Notes under the pieces: model-generated
Database searches by the model: none
What the model was told of the DNA's origin: nothing
What the model saw: only the letters and a program-made list of their open reading frames with translations
Made by a program: the position numbers and the translations under genes
Assembly (NCBI RefSeq): GCF_000826085.1
Contig: NZ_CCYM01000002.1
Span: forward strand, 868,001 to 932,000
Direction: 5' to 3'
DNA length: 64,000 nt
Source of the DNA: Nigerium massiliense
GTDB taxonomy: Bacteria > Actinomycetota > Actinomycetes > Propionibacteriales > Propionibacteriaceae
Shown here: positions 50,041 to 59,317 of the stretch, one piece after another
How positions within the stretch are numbered: position 1 is the stretch's first letter
Layout of the letters: each line of letters begins with the position of its first letter

Positions 50041-52224
50041 TCAGTCGGTCTTCGGCTCCTTGGCGGTGACGGCGATGACCGGGGTTCCGGTGGCGACGTC
50101 GCCGTCGGCGATCTTCTCCACCGAGCCGAACCTCTTGGCGTTGGTGACCAGCACCGGCGTCACGAGCGAGAAGCCGGCGTCCTCGATCGCCTTCGGGTCG
50201 AAGGTGACCAGCGGCGTCCCGGCTTCGACGGTGTCGCCGCGCTTGACGTGGACGTCGAAGCCACGGCCCTCCATCGTGACGGTGTCGATGCCGACGTGGA
50301 TCAGCAGCTCGATGCCGCTGTCGAGCGTCAGCCCGAAAGCGTGGCCGGTCTCCTGGGCGACGAGGATCTTGCCCGGGGCCGGGGCGTGGACCACGTTGCC
50401 GGACGGGACGATGCCGACGCCCGGGCCCACCGTGCCCTTGGCGAACACCGGGTCGGGGATCTCCTCGAGCGGGATGACCTTGCCGTCCAGCGGGGCGCCG
50501 ATCTCGGTGACGGTTCCGGGCACCATGGCCGGCTTCTTCGGCTTGGCCGCTGGGGCCGCTGGGGCCGCGGACGCCTCGGCGGGCCGGTCCGCGACGGCGG
50601 TGGCGGCGCTGGCTCCCGCGGCGGCGGTCCCGGCGGCGGCCGTCCCCGCGGTGGGGTTGGTCAGCGCGGCCTGCGGGTCGTTCGGGTCGACGAGCACACG
50701 GTCGGTCTTGCCGGCTTCGAGGGCGGCGTCCGCCTCGTGCTCGCGCTTGAGCGCCAGCGCCTCGGCCTTCTGCTCCGGCGTGCGGTAGTCGGAGATGATG
50801 ACGAGGATCATCGCGCTGAAGAACGCGACCGCGACGGCGATGGCGTACAGCGGGATGTTGTTGAACGCCGGGATCGTCAGCAAAGACGTGAACACGAACG
50901 CGTTGGTGCGCAGGCCGCCGCCGATGCCGATGATGAGGCCGCCGAGGAGGCAGCCCACCAGCATGCGCGGGTAGATCCGCTTGTAGCGCAGGTGGATGCC
51001 GTACAGGGACGGCTCCGAGATGCCTCCCAGCAGGCCCGCGGCCAGCGCGCCGGTCGCGGTCTGCCGCATGGCGGTCTCCTTGTCGCGGTTGGCCAAGAAC
51101 AGGACGCCGGCCGTCGCGCCGAAGCAGGCGAAGTTCCACGCGCCCATCGGGCCCTGGATGTAGTCGTAGCCGAGGTTTTGGATGTTGAGCAGCATGATCG
51201 CGTTGATCGGCCAGTGCAGGCCCAGCGGCACCATGAACGGGTACAGCAGCGGGATCGCGATGGCGAAGATCAGCGGCGAGAAGCTGTTGATCGCGCCGAG
51301 CAGTCCGGCCAGCGCGGCGCCGGCGTAGATGCCCAGCGGCCCGATGAGCAGCGACGTCAGCGGGATCATGATCAGCATCGCCAAGAACGGCACGAAGATC
51401 AGCTGCACGTTCTCGGGGATGATCTTGCGCAGCAGCTTGTACAGCGGCCCGAGGACGCCGGCCATCAGCAGCGGCGGGAACACCTGGGAGTTGTAGCTGA
51501 AGATCGTCAGCGGGATGCCGCCGAAGACGGGGACGACGTTCACGGTGCTGCCGAAGACGGTCATCGGGGTCGAGATGTCCTTCAGCGCGGTGAAGCCCGG
51601 CAGCATGACCACGGCCATGATCGCGAAGCCCACCCACGGGTCGGCGTTCAGCTTTTTGGACGCGTTGTACGCCACCATCAGCGGCAGGAAGACGAACACC
51701 CCTTGCCAGAACAGGTTGAGGTAGGCCCACGTCGGCGGCAGCGTGACGCGCGGGTCGGCCCAGTTCGGGATGACGCCGAGCGTGCTCATCAGCGACATGA
51801 ACGTGATGAACAGGGACGCGCCCAGCAGCGCGCCGATGATCGGCCGGAACGAGTCGGACAGGAACTCGAAGAAGTTGTCCAGCCACGCGACCTTGCCGCG
51901 GGGGCCCTGGGCGCGGGCAGCGGCCTTCGTCGCCGCCATGTCGTCGGCGTCCGATGCGGCGCCCGACGAGACGCTGCTCATCTCGGGCAGCCCCATGATG
52001 TCTTGGTAGGTGTTGGTGACCGCGCCGCCCATGACGATCTGGTAGCGGTTGCCGCCCTGAGGCACGGCGCCGAGGACGCCGGGGATCGCCTCGACGGCGG
52101 TCTGGTCGATTCCCGAGGAGTCCCGGAGTTGGAACCTCAGGCGCGTTGCGCAGTGGGTAAGGCTGACGATGTTGTCCGGTCCGCCGACGGTGTCGACGAT
52201 GTCACCGGCAGTCGATGAGGCCAT
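50041..52224 (-). CDS. PTS beta-glucoside-type EIIBCA
   Basis: Phosphorylating sugar permease of 727 residues with all three domains. IIB (about 1-80) has the phospho-Cys in LTHCATRLRF. IIC (about 115-485) has ten or so transmembrane helices with GGISEPSLYGIHLRYKR. An Ala/Pro-rich linker leads to IIA (about 575-727), whose phospho-His is in ELLIHVGIDTV. Beta-glucoside, sucrose or trehalose are likely substrates; no cognate phospho-glycosidase or antiterminator is adjacent. The ATG at 52224 lacks a clear ribosome-binding site. Confidence 0.92.
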   Translation of the reverse strand: MASSTAGDIVDTVGGPDNIVSLTHCATRLRFQLRDSSGIDQTAVEAIPGVLGAVPQGGNRYQIVMGGAVTNTYQDIMGLPEMSSVSSGAASDADDMAATKAAARAQGPRGKVAWLDNFFEFLSDSFRPIIGALLGASLFITFMSLMSTLGVIPNWADPRVTLPPTWAYLNLFWQGVFVFLPLMVAYNASKKLNADPWVGFAIMAVVMLPGFTALKDISTPMTVFGSTVNVVPVFGGIPLTIFSYNSQVFPPLLMAGVLGPLYKLLRKIIPENVQLIFVPFLAMLIMIPLTSLLIGPLGIYAGAALAGLLGAINSFSPLIFAIAIPLLYPFMVPLGLHWPINAIMLLNIQNLGYDYIQGPMGAWNFACFGATAGVLFLANRDKETAMRQTATGALAAGLLGGISEPSLYGIHLRYKRIYPRMLVGCLLGGLIIGIGGGLRTNAFVFTSLLTIPAFNNIPLYAIAVAVAFFSAMILVIISDYRTPEQKAEALALKREHEADAALEAGKTDRVLVDPNDPQAALTNPTAGTAAAGTAAAGASAATAVADRPAEASAAPAAPAAKPKKPAMVPGTVTEIGAPLDGKVIPLEEIPDPVFAKGTVGPGVGIVPSGNVVHAPAPGKILVAQETGHAFGLTLDSGIELLIHVGIDTVTMEGRGFDVHVKRGDTVEAGTPLVTFDPKAIEDAGFSLVTPVLVTNAKRFGSVEKIADGDVATGTPVIAVTAKEPKTD

Positions 52225-52419
52225 GGCGTTGCTTTCGCTTGTGGGAACCCGTGCTCGCGGCGGCGCGGGAGGTGTGACGATTATGCACCTTCGGATGCGG
52301 ATTCCGTGCTCTGTGACCGAGTCGCCCCGGCGGATGTCGCAGAACCCCTCCGTCCTCGAGCACGGGCGCCCCGCGGGCGCCGGCGGGCGGACCAGGACCA
52401 GCGGACCCCCGACGGCACC

Positions 52420-52453
52420 GGGGCCGGTGGGGACACTGAACCCCACCGGCCCC
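52420..52453 (-). terminator. Terminator after ftsH
   Basis: Perfect 13-bp stem (GGGGCCGGTGGGG with CCCCACCGGCCCC, 8-base loop), 22 bases beyond the ftsH stop on the minus strand. A second 10-bp dyad (52467-52495) overlaps the ftsH stop codon. Confidence 0.85.
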
Positions 52454-52474
52454 AAACCGGACCGCCCCCGCCCG

Positions 52475-54460
52475 TCAGTTCTGCGGACGGGCGGGCTGGC
52501 GCACCGGCTGCGGGCGCTCCAGCCCGGCGGCCGTGTAGGCCTCGGCCTCGTCCAGGGTCTCCTTCTCCATCAGGGCCGCGACGATGCCGTCGAGGCGGTC
52601 GCGGTTGGCGTCCAGGATGCGCAGGGCCTCGTCCTGGCACTCCTGGATGATGCGGCGCGCCTCGTCGTCGACGGCCTCGAGCGTCGCCTCGGAGATGCCG
52701 AGCTGGCGCGGGTCGACGTCGCGGCTCAACGCCGTGATCGCGCCGACCTCCTTCGACATGCCCCAGCGTCCGACCATGTTGCGGGCGATGGACGTCACCT
52801 TCTCCAGGTCGTTGTCGACACCCGTGGTCGTCGATCCGTAGACGGTCTTCTCGGCCGCCCAGCCGCCGAGGGCGCCGATGATGCGGTCGCGCAGGTCCTC
52901 CTCGTTGTAGCCGTAGCGGTCGCGGTCGGGCGTGCTCAGCGTCACGCCCAGGGCGTGCCCGCGGGGGATGATGGAAATCTTGCGCACCGGGTCGGCGCCC
53001 GGGCGCAGCATGCCGAGCAGCGCGTGACCGGCTTCGTGGTAGGCGGTCTTGCGAAGCTCTTCGGGCTCGATGAGGATGCCGCGGGCGGCACCGAGCTGGA
53101 CGCGCTCGAGGGCCTCCATGAAGTCGGCCTGGGTGACGTGGTTGCCCTCACGCCGGGCCGCGGTGAGGGCGGCCTCGTTGACGAGGTTGGCCAGTTCGGC
53201 GCCCGTCATGCCGGGTGTGGTCTGGGCGATCTCCGTCAGGTTCACGTCGGACGCCAGCGGCACGTCGCGGACATGCACGCCGAGGATCTGCTCCCGCCCG
53301 TTGACGTCGGGGGTCTGCACGGTGATCTGACGGTCGAAGCGCCCCGGTCGGGTCAGCGCGGGGTCGAGGACGTCCGCCCGGTTCGTAGCCGCCATCACGA
53401 CGACGCCCTCGGAGCCGTCGAAGCCGTCCATCTCGGTCAGGATCTGGTTCAGCGTCTGTTCGCGCTCGTCGTTGCCGCCCATCGAGCGGGCGCCGCTGCG
53501 GGCGCGTCCGATGGTGTCGATCTCGTCGATGAAGATGATGGACGGCGCCACCTTGCGCGCCTCGTCGAACAGCTCGCGGACGCGCTGGGCGCCGACGCCG
53601 ACGATCATCTCGATGAACTCGGACGCGCTCGCCGAGAAGAACGGGACGCCCGCCTCGCCGGCGGTCGCCCGCGCGAGCAGGGTCTTGCCTGTGCCGGGCT
53701 CGCCCGACAGGAGGACGCCGCTGGGGGCCTTCGCGCCGAGGCGGCGGTACTTCTCGGGGTTCTTGAGGAAGTCGACGACCTCGGCGATCTCGGCCTCGAC
53801 CTCGTCGATGCCCGCGACGTCGTCGAAGGTGACGCGCACCTTCTCGGGGTCGACGGCCTCGACCTTCTTCTTGCCGCCGCCGAGCCCGCCTAGGCCGCCT
53901 AGGCCGCCCAAGCCCTCTGCGGCCGCCTTCTGCATGCGCCGGGAGGCCCACCACCACAGCCCGATCAGCAGCAGCATCGGCCCGAACGCGAGCAGGAAGT
54001 TCGCGATCGGTCCGCGTTGCTCGACGACGGGGGTGGCCCGCACCACGGCGCCCCCGGCGCTCAACTCGGCCAGCAGGTCATCTCGGGCGAAGGTCGGGCG
54101 CTCGGTGGTGAACTGCTCGTAGGTCTGGCCCTCCTTGCCGCCGGGCAGCGCCGCGGCGCCCTTCAGCTTGCCCTGGATGGTGTCGCCGCGGGAGTAGACC
54201 TCCTGGACGTTGTGCGCCTGCACCTGGGCGGTGAACTCGCTGTAGGGGACGGTTGCCGGGGCGACGGCGGCGTCCTGCCAGGAGAAGAACAGGAACGACA
54301 GCAGATAGAAGGCGAGGGCCCAGATCGCGATGCGCCACCACGGCGGCCTCGGCGGGCGCTGCTGCTTCGTCTCGGGCTCGTCGGCGAGCCCCTCGGTGCG
54401 CCAAGGTTTCGCCGGATCGCGATCGGGCGGCTGAGACGCCTGGTCGGTGGAGGTCGACAT
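52475..54460 (-). CDS. ftsH: ATP-dependent zinc metalloprotease FtsH
   Basis: Membrane-anchored AAA+ protease that degrades misfolded or regulatory membrane and cytosolic proteins. 661 residues: two transmembrane helices (about 42-60 and 150-170) flank an extracytoplasmic domain. A Gly/Leu linker ([17 protein letters not shown]) precedes the AAA+ domain with Walker [12 protein letters not shown], Walker B IIFIDEID and second region PGRFDRQ. The protease domain has the zinc site [10 protein letters not shown]. The N-terminal 35 residues are proline- and lysine-rich. It is divergent from a MarR gene, an unusual arrangement suggesting specific control. Confidence 0.95.
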   Translation of the reverse strand: MSTSTDQASQPPDRDPAKPWRTEGLADEPETKQQRPPRPPWWRIAIWALAFYLLSFLFFSWQDAAVAPATVPYSEFTAQVQAHNVQEVYSRGDTIQGKLKGAAALPGGKEGQTYEQFTTERPTFARDDLLAELSAGGAVVRATPVVEQRGPIANFLLAFGPMLLLIGLWWWASRRMQKAAAEGLGGLGGLGGLGGGKKKVEAVDPEKVRVTFDDVAGIDEVEAEIAEVVDFLKNPEKYRRLGAKAPSGVLLSGEPGTGKTLLARATAGEAGVPFFSASASEFIEMIVGVGAQRVRELFDEARKVAPSIIFIDEIDTIGRARSGARSMGGNDEREQTLNQILTEMDGFDGSEGVVVMAATNRADVLDPALTRPGRFDRQITVQTPDVNGREQILGVHVRDVPLASDVNLTEIAQTTPGMTGAELANLVNEAALTAARREGNHVTQADFMEALERVQLGAARGILIEPEELRKTAYHEAGHALLGMLRPGADPVRKISIIPRGHALGVTLSTPDRDRYGYNEEDLRDRIIGALGGWAAEKTVYGSTTTGVDNDLEKVTSIARNMVGRWGMSKEVGAITALSRDVDPRQLGISEATLEAVDDEARRIIQECQDEALRILDANRDRLDGIVAALMEKETLDEAEAYTAAGLERPQPVRQPARPQN

Positions 54461-54572
54461 GAGTAGCTCCTCAAACAGTTAGCTCTGATCTAAACAATAG
54501 ACTAGAGGAAATGGCACGAACGGTGTCAACAGTTGGACTCGGTTGAGATAGTGTTCTGGTCCGGAGGTGGGA
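54461..54572. promoter_or_regulatory. Divergent promoter region of ftsH and the marR-type gene
   Basis: On the minus strand a consensus TTGACA (54524-54529) is followed 19 bases later by TAGTCT (54499-54504), the likely ftsH promoter. Immediately downstream, over the probable start point, is an imperfect dyad TTAG-N7-CTAA (within 54478-54495), a plausible MarR site. On the plus strand TAGTGT lies 20 bases before the marR start. The region is markedly AT-richer than its surroundings. Confidence 0.5.
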
Positions 54573-55037
54573 ATGAGCGAAAAGGACCAACTGCTTGATC
54601 GCGTGCTGGGGCAGCAGCGCCTGCTGCGACGGCTGATGGTTCAGCAGTCCGGGACGGCGCTGGCCGACGGAGACATGACGGTTCCGCAGTTGCGGCTGCT
54701 GAACGCGGTGGACGCCGCGGGCAGCGCGTCCGTGCTCGACCTGGCTGTCGCGCTCGGCGTGACGCCGTCGACGGTGACGATCTCGGTCGATCGCCTGGTC
54801 AAGCGTGGGCACCTGGTCCGTGAGGAGGACCCCGGCGACCGGCGCCGCAAGCGCATCACGGTCGCCCCCGCCGGACGCGCGCTGCTCGATCGTCTCGACG
54901 AGAGCGGCATGGACTATCTGCGCCGCACCCTTCCGCACCTGAGCGTCGAGGACCTGCGCGCCCTGGTCCGCGTGTTCGACCGGCTCGGCGAGATCGACAC
55001 CCGCCTCAACGGCGGTGGGGACGCGCTCGGTCAGTAG
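54573..55037 (+). CDS. MarR-family regulator
   Basis: 154 residues. The winged-helix core is at about 40-110: TVPQLRLLNAVDAAGSASVL, VALGVTPSTVTISVDRLVKR, then the wing REEDPGDRRRKRITVAPAG. No cysteine, so redox sensing by disulfide is unlikely. The ATG at 54573 follows GGAGGTGG; an in-frame GTG two codons earlier is less well spaced. Divergent from ftsH, its probable target. Confidence 0.9.
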   Translation: MSEKDQLLDRVLGQQRLLRRLMVQQSGTALADGDMTVPQLRLLNAVDAAGSASVLDLAVALGVTPSTVTISVDRLVKRGHLVREEDPGDRRRKRITVAPAGRALLDRLDESGMDYLRRTLPHLSVEDLRALVRVFDRLGEIDTRLNGGGDALGQ

Positions 55038-55500
55038 CGCCTAGCTGTCGAAGATGTCGGCGTACAGGCGAGCGGTTTGCAGGACTGCTGCGCTGGCGTC
55101 CTCGACCGTGTGGTCACTCAGTCGTCTCAGCGGAGCAACTCGTCGACGCGGGCATGCGCGATTTGCCGGAGGGCGGCGGAATCTTGTTGCTCTGCGATCA
55201 CGTTCAGGGCGAACCCGTCAAGACGAGTGGCGTCGCAGGCTCGCCTTTCGTGATCTTCTCCGCAAGGACCCGGTCGCCCGCGACGAGTACCTGCAGGCGA
55301 AGCTGAAGGCCGCCGCCACGGCAGACTCGTGGACGACCTAGACGGCTGCCAAAGGTTCCATCGTGCGGCGCCTACTCGATTCGGCCTAAAACGGTCCCGA
55401 TCTCGACGAGAGCGCGCCTTCAGGTGAGGCCGTACAAGGCTGCGAAGGCGTCTTCGGCAGCCTCCACCGAGGCTCGAAAGTCGGCCGCGCTCGAAGACCG
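55038..55500. pseudogene. Patch of decayed gene ends
   Basis: Short coding-like fragments, each ending in its own stop: RRLSDHTVEDASAAVLQTAR on the minus strand near 55042-55125, RLDGFALNVIAEQQDSAALR on the minus strand near 55130-55225, AFRDLLRKDPVARDEYLQAK on the plus strand near 55240-55341 (resembles the C-terminal end of GrpB/UPF0157 proteins), and ADFRASVEAAEDAFAALYGL on the minus strand near 55423-55495. None has a matching upstream part. The stretch looks like the debris of several deletions. Confidence 0.5.
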
Positions 55501-56214
55501 TCAGAGCCCGTGGACGCGCAGCGCCACCTGGACGCGGTTCTCCAGCCCGAGCTTGGTCAGGATCCGGGAGACGGTGGTCTTGATCGTGGGGAGGGTCGTG
55601 CCGAGCTCGGCGGCGATCTCCTGGTTGGACAGCCCGCGCGCGACGGCGAGCGCGATCTGGGCCTCGCGCGGGGTGAGGGCGTCGCGCCAGGCGTCCGCGG
55701 CGGTGGGCGCGGGGGCGCCCTCGAGGAAGCCCTCCACCACCCCGCGCGTGACCTCGGGGGAGAGCACGGACTCCCCGGCGTGGGCGCGGCGCACGGCCGC
55801 GACGATCTCCCGCGGCGGCGCGGACTTGACGAGGTAGCCCGCCGCCCCGGCGCGGAGCGCCGCCCGCACCTGAGCCTGGTCGGAGCTGACGGTCAGCACG
55901 ACCACCTGCGGGGGATCCTGCAGCGCCCGCAGGGCCGAGGTGGTCGCCACGCCGTCGCGTCCAGGCATCTGCAGGTCGGTGAGGACGACGTCGGCCCGGT
56001 TCCCCGGTTCGCCGAGCCAGGCGAGGGCCTCCTCGCCCGAGGCACAGGACGCGGCCAGGTCGAGGCCCGGGTCGTCGGACACCACGCCGCCGACCGCGCG
56101 CCGCACGAAGGGGTCGTCGTCGACCACCAGGACGCGCACCGGTCGTTCGGACGCCGCGGTGCGTTCCTCCGCCGGCTCCGCGGCCGCCGCCCCCGGCTCG
56201 CCCGTGCCGCTCAT
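55501..56214 (-). CDS. NarL/LuxR-type response regulator
   Basis: 237 residues. The receiver domain is intact: VLVVDDDPFVRR, phospho-acceptor Asp in ADVVLTDLQMPGRDG, and Lys in GYLVKSAPP. The C-terminal helix-turn-helix is LTPREAQIALAVARGLSNQE, then GTTLPTIKTTVSRILTKLGL. The ATG overlaps the kinase stop by four bases, so the two are one operon. Confidence 0.93.
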   Translation of the reverse strand: MSGTGEPGAAAAEPAEERTAASERPVRVLVVDDDPFVRRAVGGVVSDDPGLDLAASCASGEEALAWLGEPGNRADVVLTDLQMPGRDGVATTSALRALQDPPQVVVLTVSSDQAQVRAALRAGAAGYLVKSAPPREIVAAVRRAHAGESVLSPEVTRGVVEGFLEGAPAPTAADAWRDALTPREAQIALAVARGLSNQEIAAELGTTLPTIKTTVSRILTKLGLENRVQVALRVHGL

Positions 56215-57458
56215 GATCGTCCTTCCCGCCGTGGGATGCGGGCCCGCACGCGCCACACGTCGCCGTCCGCACCGGCCGCGAACCTACCGCCCAGCTGCTC
56301 GACGCGCTGACGCATGTTGCTCAGACCGAAGCCGTCCGAGCCGTCGTCGCGCCCGGACCCCAAAGGGATGCCGTCGGCCAGGTCGTTGACCACCTCCAGC
56401 GTCGCGGCGTCCAGGGTGTCGACCAGGCGGACGGAGCCGCGGCCGGGGCCGGCGTGGCGCAGCGCGTTGGCGACGGCCTCCTGGGCCACCAGGCGCAACG
56501 TCCCGGCCTCGCGGGTGTCCCCGGCCGTGTCGCTCAGTTCCAGCCGCGTCCCGAGCCCGTCGGCCCAGTCGACGACGCGGGCGAGGTCCTCGCGGCTGGC
56601 CGTCCCGGGGGACCCGGCGGTGCCACCGGGTGAGGTGGCACGGGACAGGTCGTCGATCATGGCGCGGACCTCGCCCTGGGTCGCGACGGCGCACGCGTGC
56701 GCGTCCTCGACGAGGGACCGGGCGGCTTCGTCGGGGAGGTCACGGTCGAGCAGCCGCGCCGTCTGCAGCGAGATGGCGGCGAGGCGTCCGGCGACCACGT
56801 CGTGGAGGTCGCGGCCCATGGCGACGCGCTGCTCGGCCCGCGCGAGCTCGGCCCGCGCGGCCGCAGCGTCGCGCTCCACCTCGGCGACGGCGGCCAGCAG
56901 CCGGGAGCGCTCCCGTTCCCGCGACACCTCGGCGCCCAGCACGCGGACGTCGCCGCCCCACCAGGCGCCCAGGGCCACCGTCGCGAGCACGAGGAGCGCG
57001 GACATCATCGCCACCAGGGGCGGCGCCCCGCCCCCCAGATCGCTCGCCAGGGTGCCGCTCGCCAGCACCACGGCGTACGCGGCGAGGGCCAGCCGGTGGG
57101 CGCGCCGCCCGCTCAGGGCCACCGCATAGGCGAGCTCCACGAGCAACAGGACGGTGAACACCCCGCCGTTGAGCATGTACATGACCGGCACCAGAACGGC
57201 GAGCACGAGCGCCGCCGGACGCCAGCGCGTCCGGTTCAACACCGCGACCGACCCCAGCAGCACCAGAGGCAGCCACAGCCACACGGGGACGGGGTCGGGG
57301 CCGAAGGACGACCCGGGTCGCACGAGGGTGTAGGTCAGGACCCCCACGGCCGCGTAGGTGAGGGCCACCACTGCGTCCAAGGGCCGCACGGCCGGGACGC
57401 GGGGATCCTCATCGGGCAGCACGGAGCCGCGTCCGGGGGCGGCCGGGGGCGTGTCCAC
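56211..57458 (-). CDS. NarL-type sensor histidine kinase
   Basis: 415 residues. About six N-terminal transmembrane helices in a compact domain (VVALTYAAVGVLTYTLV, LWLPLVLLGSVAVL and others) with no large extracytoplasmic loop. A helical stalk follows (about 205-245), then the HisKA_3 phospho-His in MGRDLHDVVAGRLAAISLQT. The ATPase domain has AQEAVANALRHAG and DGFGLSNMRQRVEQLGG. The GTG at 57458 has AGGAG six bases upstream. Cognate partner of the regulator below it; the signal is probably membrane-related. Confidence 0.92.
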   Translation of the reverse strand: MDTPPAAPGRGSVLPDEDPRVPAVRPLDAVVALTYAAVGVLTYTLVRPGSSFGPDPVPVWLWLPLVLLGSVAVLNRTRWRPAALVLAVLVPVMYMLNGGVFTVLLLVELAYAVALSGRRAHRLALAAYAVVLASGTLASDLGGGAPPLVAMMSALLVLATVALGAWWGGDVRVLGAEVSRERERSRLLAAVAEVERDAAAARAELARAEQRVAMGRDLHDVVAGRLAAISLQTARLLDRDLPDEAARSLVEDAHACAVATQGEVRAMIDDLSRATSPGGTAGSPGTASREDLARVVDWADGLGTRLELSDTAGDTREAGTLRLVAQEAVANALRHAGPGRGSVRLVDTLDAATLEVVNDLADGIPLGSGRDDGSDGFGLSNMRQRVEQLGGRFAAGADGDVWRVRARIPRREGRS

Positions 57459-57496
57459 GAGCACTCCTGCCTGTGACGGTGGCACCCCATCCTGCC

Positions 57497-58243
57497 TCAT
57501 CCGTTGACCAGCCAGCCGACCCCGTTGACCACGAACACGACGCCCAGGATGCCCATCACCCAGCCGATGGTCGTGTCCGCGGATCGCGTCACCCACGCCC
57601 CGACGCGCTCGAGCGTCGGCTGAATGTGCCGGGACAGGGCCAGCCGGGCCACGAACAGCACCGCGGCGGGGGCGATCATGACGAGCACGTAGCCGCCCAG
57701 GACCGTCACCTTCCCCGCGGCGCCCAGCGGCGAGGCGGCGATCATGGAGATCGCGCCCAGGTAGGGCACCATCATTGTGAGCTCGGCCACGCCGGCGGCG
57801 ACCGCGAGCAGGATGACGGACCTCAGCGTGGCGCGCTCGCCCAACACCGAGGCGAGGGCGCGTTGCACGGGGCCGGGGTTCTCGGCGCGCCGGCGGCGCT
57901 TCGCCTCGCGCGCCTCGGGGGAGGAGGGCGCCACGGCATAGCTCAGGGCGAACAGCGCCACCCCGAGGACCACCACGGCGACGGCCTGAACCCGCTGAGG
58001 GATCCGCGGGAGCACCGCCTCCAGCCCGGCGGTGACGCCGGTGAGCAGCAACAATCCCACGGCGAAGTAGAAGGACGCGATCGTCAGGAGGTACACGAGC
58101 ACGGCCGCCGGACGCAGGCGGCTGGGGGCCAGCATCAACGCCGGGATCCCCAGCGTGCCGACGGAGGTGGAATCGACCAGCGCCAGGACGACGAGCGTTC
58201 CGAGGAGGGCGAGGGGGATGTCGAACAGGAACGAGGCGGCCAT
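57497..58243 (-). CDS. GAP-family membrane protein (sulfolipid-addressing type)
   Basis: 248 residues, six transmembrane helices. It starts MAASFLFDIPLALLGTLVVL with LALVDSTSVGTLGIPALML and has the conserved paired region LLAVAAGVAELTMMVPYLGA; these features match Sap/GAP proteins, which move lipids or small solutes across actinobacterial membranes. A cytoplasmic loop of about 30 charged residues lies in the middle. The kinase gene starts 38 bases downstream, so the kinase may govern this gene; that is inference. Confidence 0.82.
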   Translation of the reverse strand: MAASFLFDIPLALLGTLVVLALVDSTSVGTLGIPALMLAPSRLRPAAVLVYLLTIASFYFAVGLLLLTGVTAGLEAVLPRIPQRVQAVAVVVLGVALFALSYAVAPSSPEAREAKRRRRAENPGPVQRALASVLGERATLRSVILLAVAAGVAELTMMVPYLGAISMIAASPLGAAGKVTVLGGYVLVMIAPAAVLFVARLALSRHIQPTLERVGAWVTRSADTTIGWVMGILGVVFVVNGVGWLVNG

Positions 58244-58324
58244 GTATCCAGCCTCGGGCCGGACGCCGGGACCGTCATCTGGCGAAAGTTGCGCGCGTCC
58301 GGGTCCGGAACGAGACCAAAGGTG

Positions 58325-58444
58325 CAGGGAGCTGACGGCCAGCAGGGCCTCCTGCGCTGCATCCTCGCTATCGGCGAGCGACGTACCGTGCCGCAGCAGT
58401 GCGGCGAGAACGTGGGACCCGTCCCGGCGCCACACGTCCTCCAG
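58325..58444 (-). pseudogene. N-terminal remnant of an ECF42-type sigma factor
   Basis: On the minus strand a frame reads LEDVWRRDGSHVLAALLRHG then LADSEDAAQEALLAVS, which resembles the first 40 residues of ECF42-group sigma factors. It then runs into unrelated sequence and has a stop just upstream. The YCII/DGPF gene directly before it (58478-58864) is the normal neighbour of such sigma factors, so a deletion seems to have removed the rest of this gene. Confidence 0.65.
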
Positions 58445-58477
58445 TCAGCTCGCACCGCTGGGCGTCACGGCCGATGC

Positions 58478-58864
58478 TCAGGCTTCGTCGCCGGGCCGCA
58501 TGACGGGGCGGAGCTCGACGGTGTCGCCGGGGCAGGAGAAGGCCTCCGCGATCTGCTCGGCGCGCTCTTGGGAGTCGACGTCGATGACGAAGAATCCGGC
58601 CAGGTGTTCCTTGGTCTCCGCGTAAGGCCCGTCGCTGGGCATCGGATGGTCCGTGTAGTGGAAGACGCGGGCCGTATTCGGGTCTCCGAGGGGGCAGCCG
58701 TAGACGATTTCGCCGTTGGCGTCGGCCTGCCCGTAGACCTCATCCCAGTGGGCACTCAGTTGATCCTTCTTCTCCTGGGGCAGGGCCGCGTACTCACGGG
58801 TGTGTTCGCTGGTCGGGTGCGCCCACGGTTGGGGATTGGAGTGGATCAGGATGACGAATTTCAT
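58478..58864 (-). CDS. YCII/DGPF-domain protein
   Basis: 128 residues, dimeric ferredoxin-like YCII fold. MKFVILIHSNPQPWAHPTSE, VYHFTDHPMP-like region (VFHYTDHPMPSDGPYAETKE; DGPF motif region DGPY) and GFFVIDVDSQERAEQIAEAF are characteristic. AAGGAGCACC precedes the ATG. Genes of this type are usually operonic with ECF42 sigma factors; only a fragment of that partner remains downstream. Its role is unknown. Confidence 0.88.
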   Translation of the reverse strand: MKFVILIHSNPQPWAHPTSEHTREYAALPQEKKDQLSAHWDEVYGQADANGEIVYGCPLGDPNTARVFHYTDHPMPSDGPYAETKEHLAGFFVIDVDSQERAEQIAEAFSCPGDTVELRPVMRPGDEA

Positions 58865-59215
58865 GACGGTGCTCCTTGGATCAGCAGGGCACTGATTGCC
58901 CTGTCCCTCGAACGTCGAAACCATCCCAGCAGATTCGACACCAGATGCTGGTGCCAGCAACCGGCGTGGCCGCAGGGCTACTGGGGCCCAGGAAGGGGTC
59001 AACCGTTGGCCATCTCCGCTCGGGTCGATCCAATTCGCCATGTCGCCGGGGTCGCATCTGTCGCTGAACGTTTGAGGCTTGCGGGCGGGTCATCACGGTC
59101 GTGACGTGGGCGGGTGGGCGTTCGCTGTCCGCCGATCTAGTTCCGGGGGGTCAGTTGCGCCAGATTTCCGTGTCGTCCAAGCTGGGACTGGTTCGGATCT
59201 ACAAGAGGAGTCACC
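58865..59215. other. Intergenic region upstream of the ribosomal-protection locus
   Basis: About 350 bases with no supported gene. One plus-strand frame near 59005-59101 reads SARVDPIRHVAGVASVAERL before a stop and may be a gene remnant. The right end should carry the promoter for the leader peptide and GTPase gene, but no clear box stands out. Confidence 0.4.
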
Positions 59216-59317
59216 GTGAAGCGCTCGACTGCCCACGCGATCGTTCTCTCGGCCCTCTTGGAGCAGTCAGTTGTCCGAACCCATTCCTTGCGCCCCGCGG
59301 GCGGTTCACGCCGCTAA
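59216..59317 (+). CDS. Putative leader peptide of the ribosomal-protection gene
   Basis: 33 codons from GTG to TAA, starting (M)KRSTAHAIVLSALLEQ. It has the best ribosome-binding site in the region (AAGAGGAG, five bases upstream). It overlaps the TTG start of the GTPase gene (59271) in another frame and ends 46 bases inside it. Tetracycline ribosomal protection genes are often controlled by leader peptides; translational coupling or attenuation is inferred. It might instead be part of the original gene start with an altered frame. Confidence 0.4.
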   Translation: MKRSTAHAIVLSALLEQSVVRTHSLRPAGGSRR

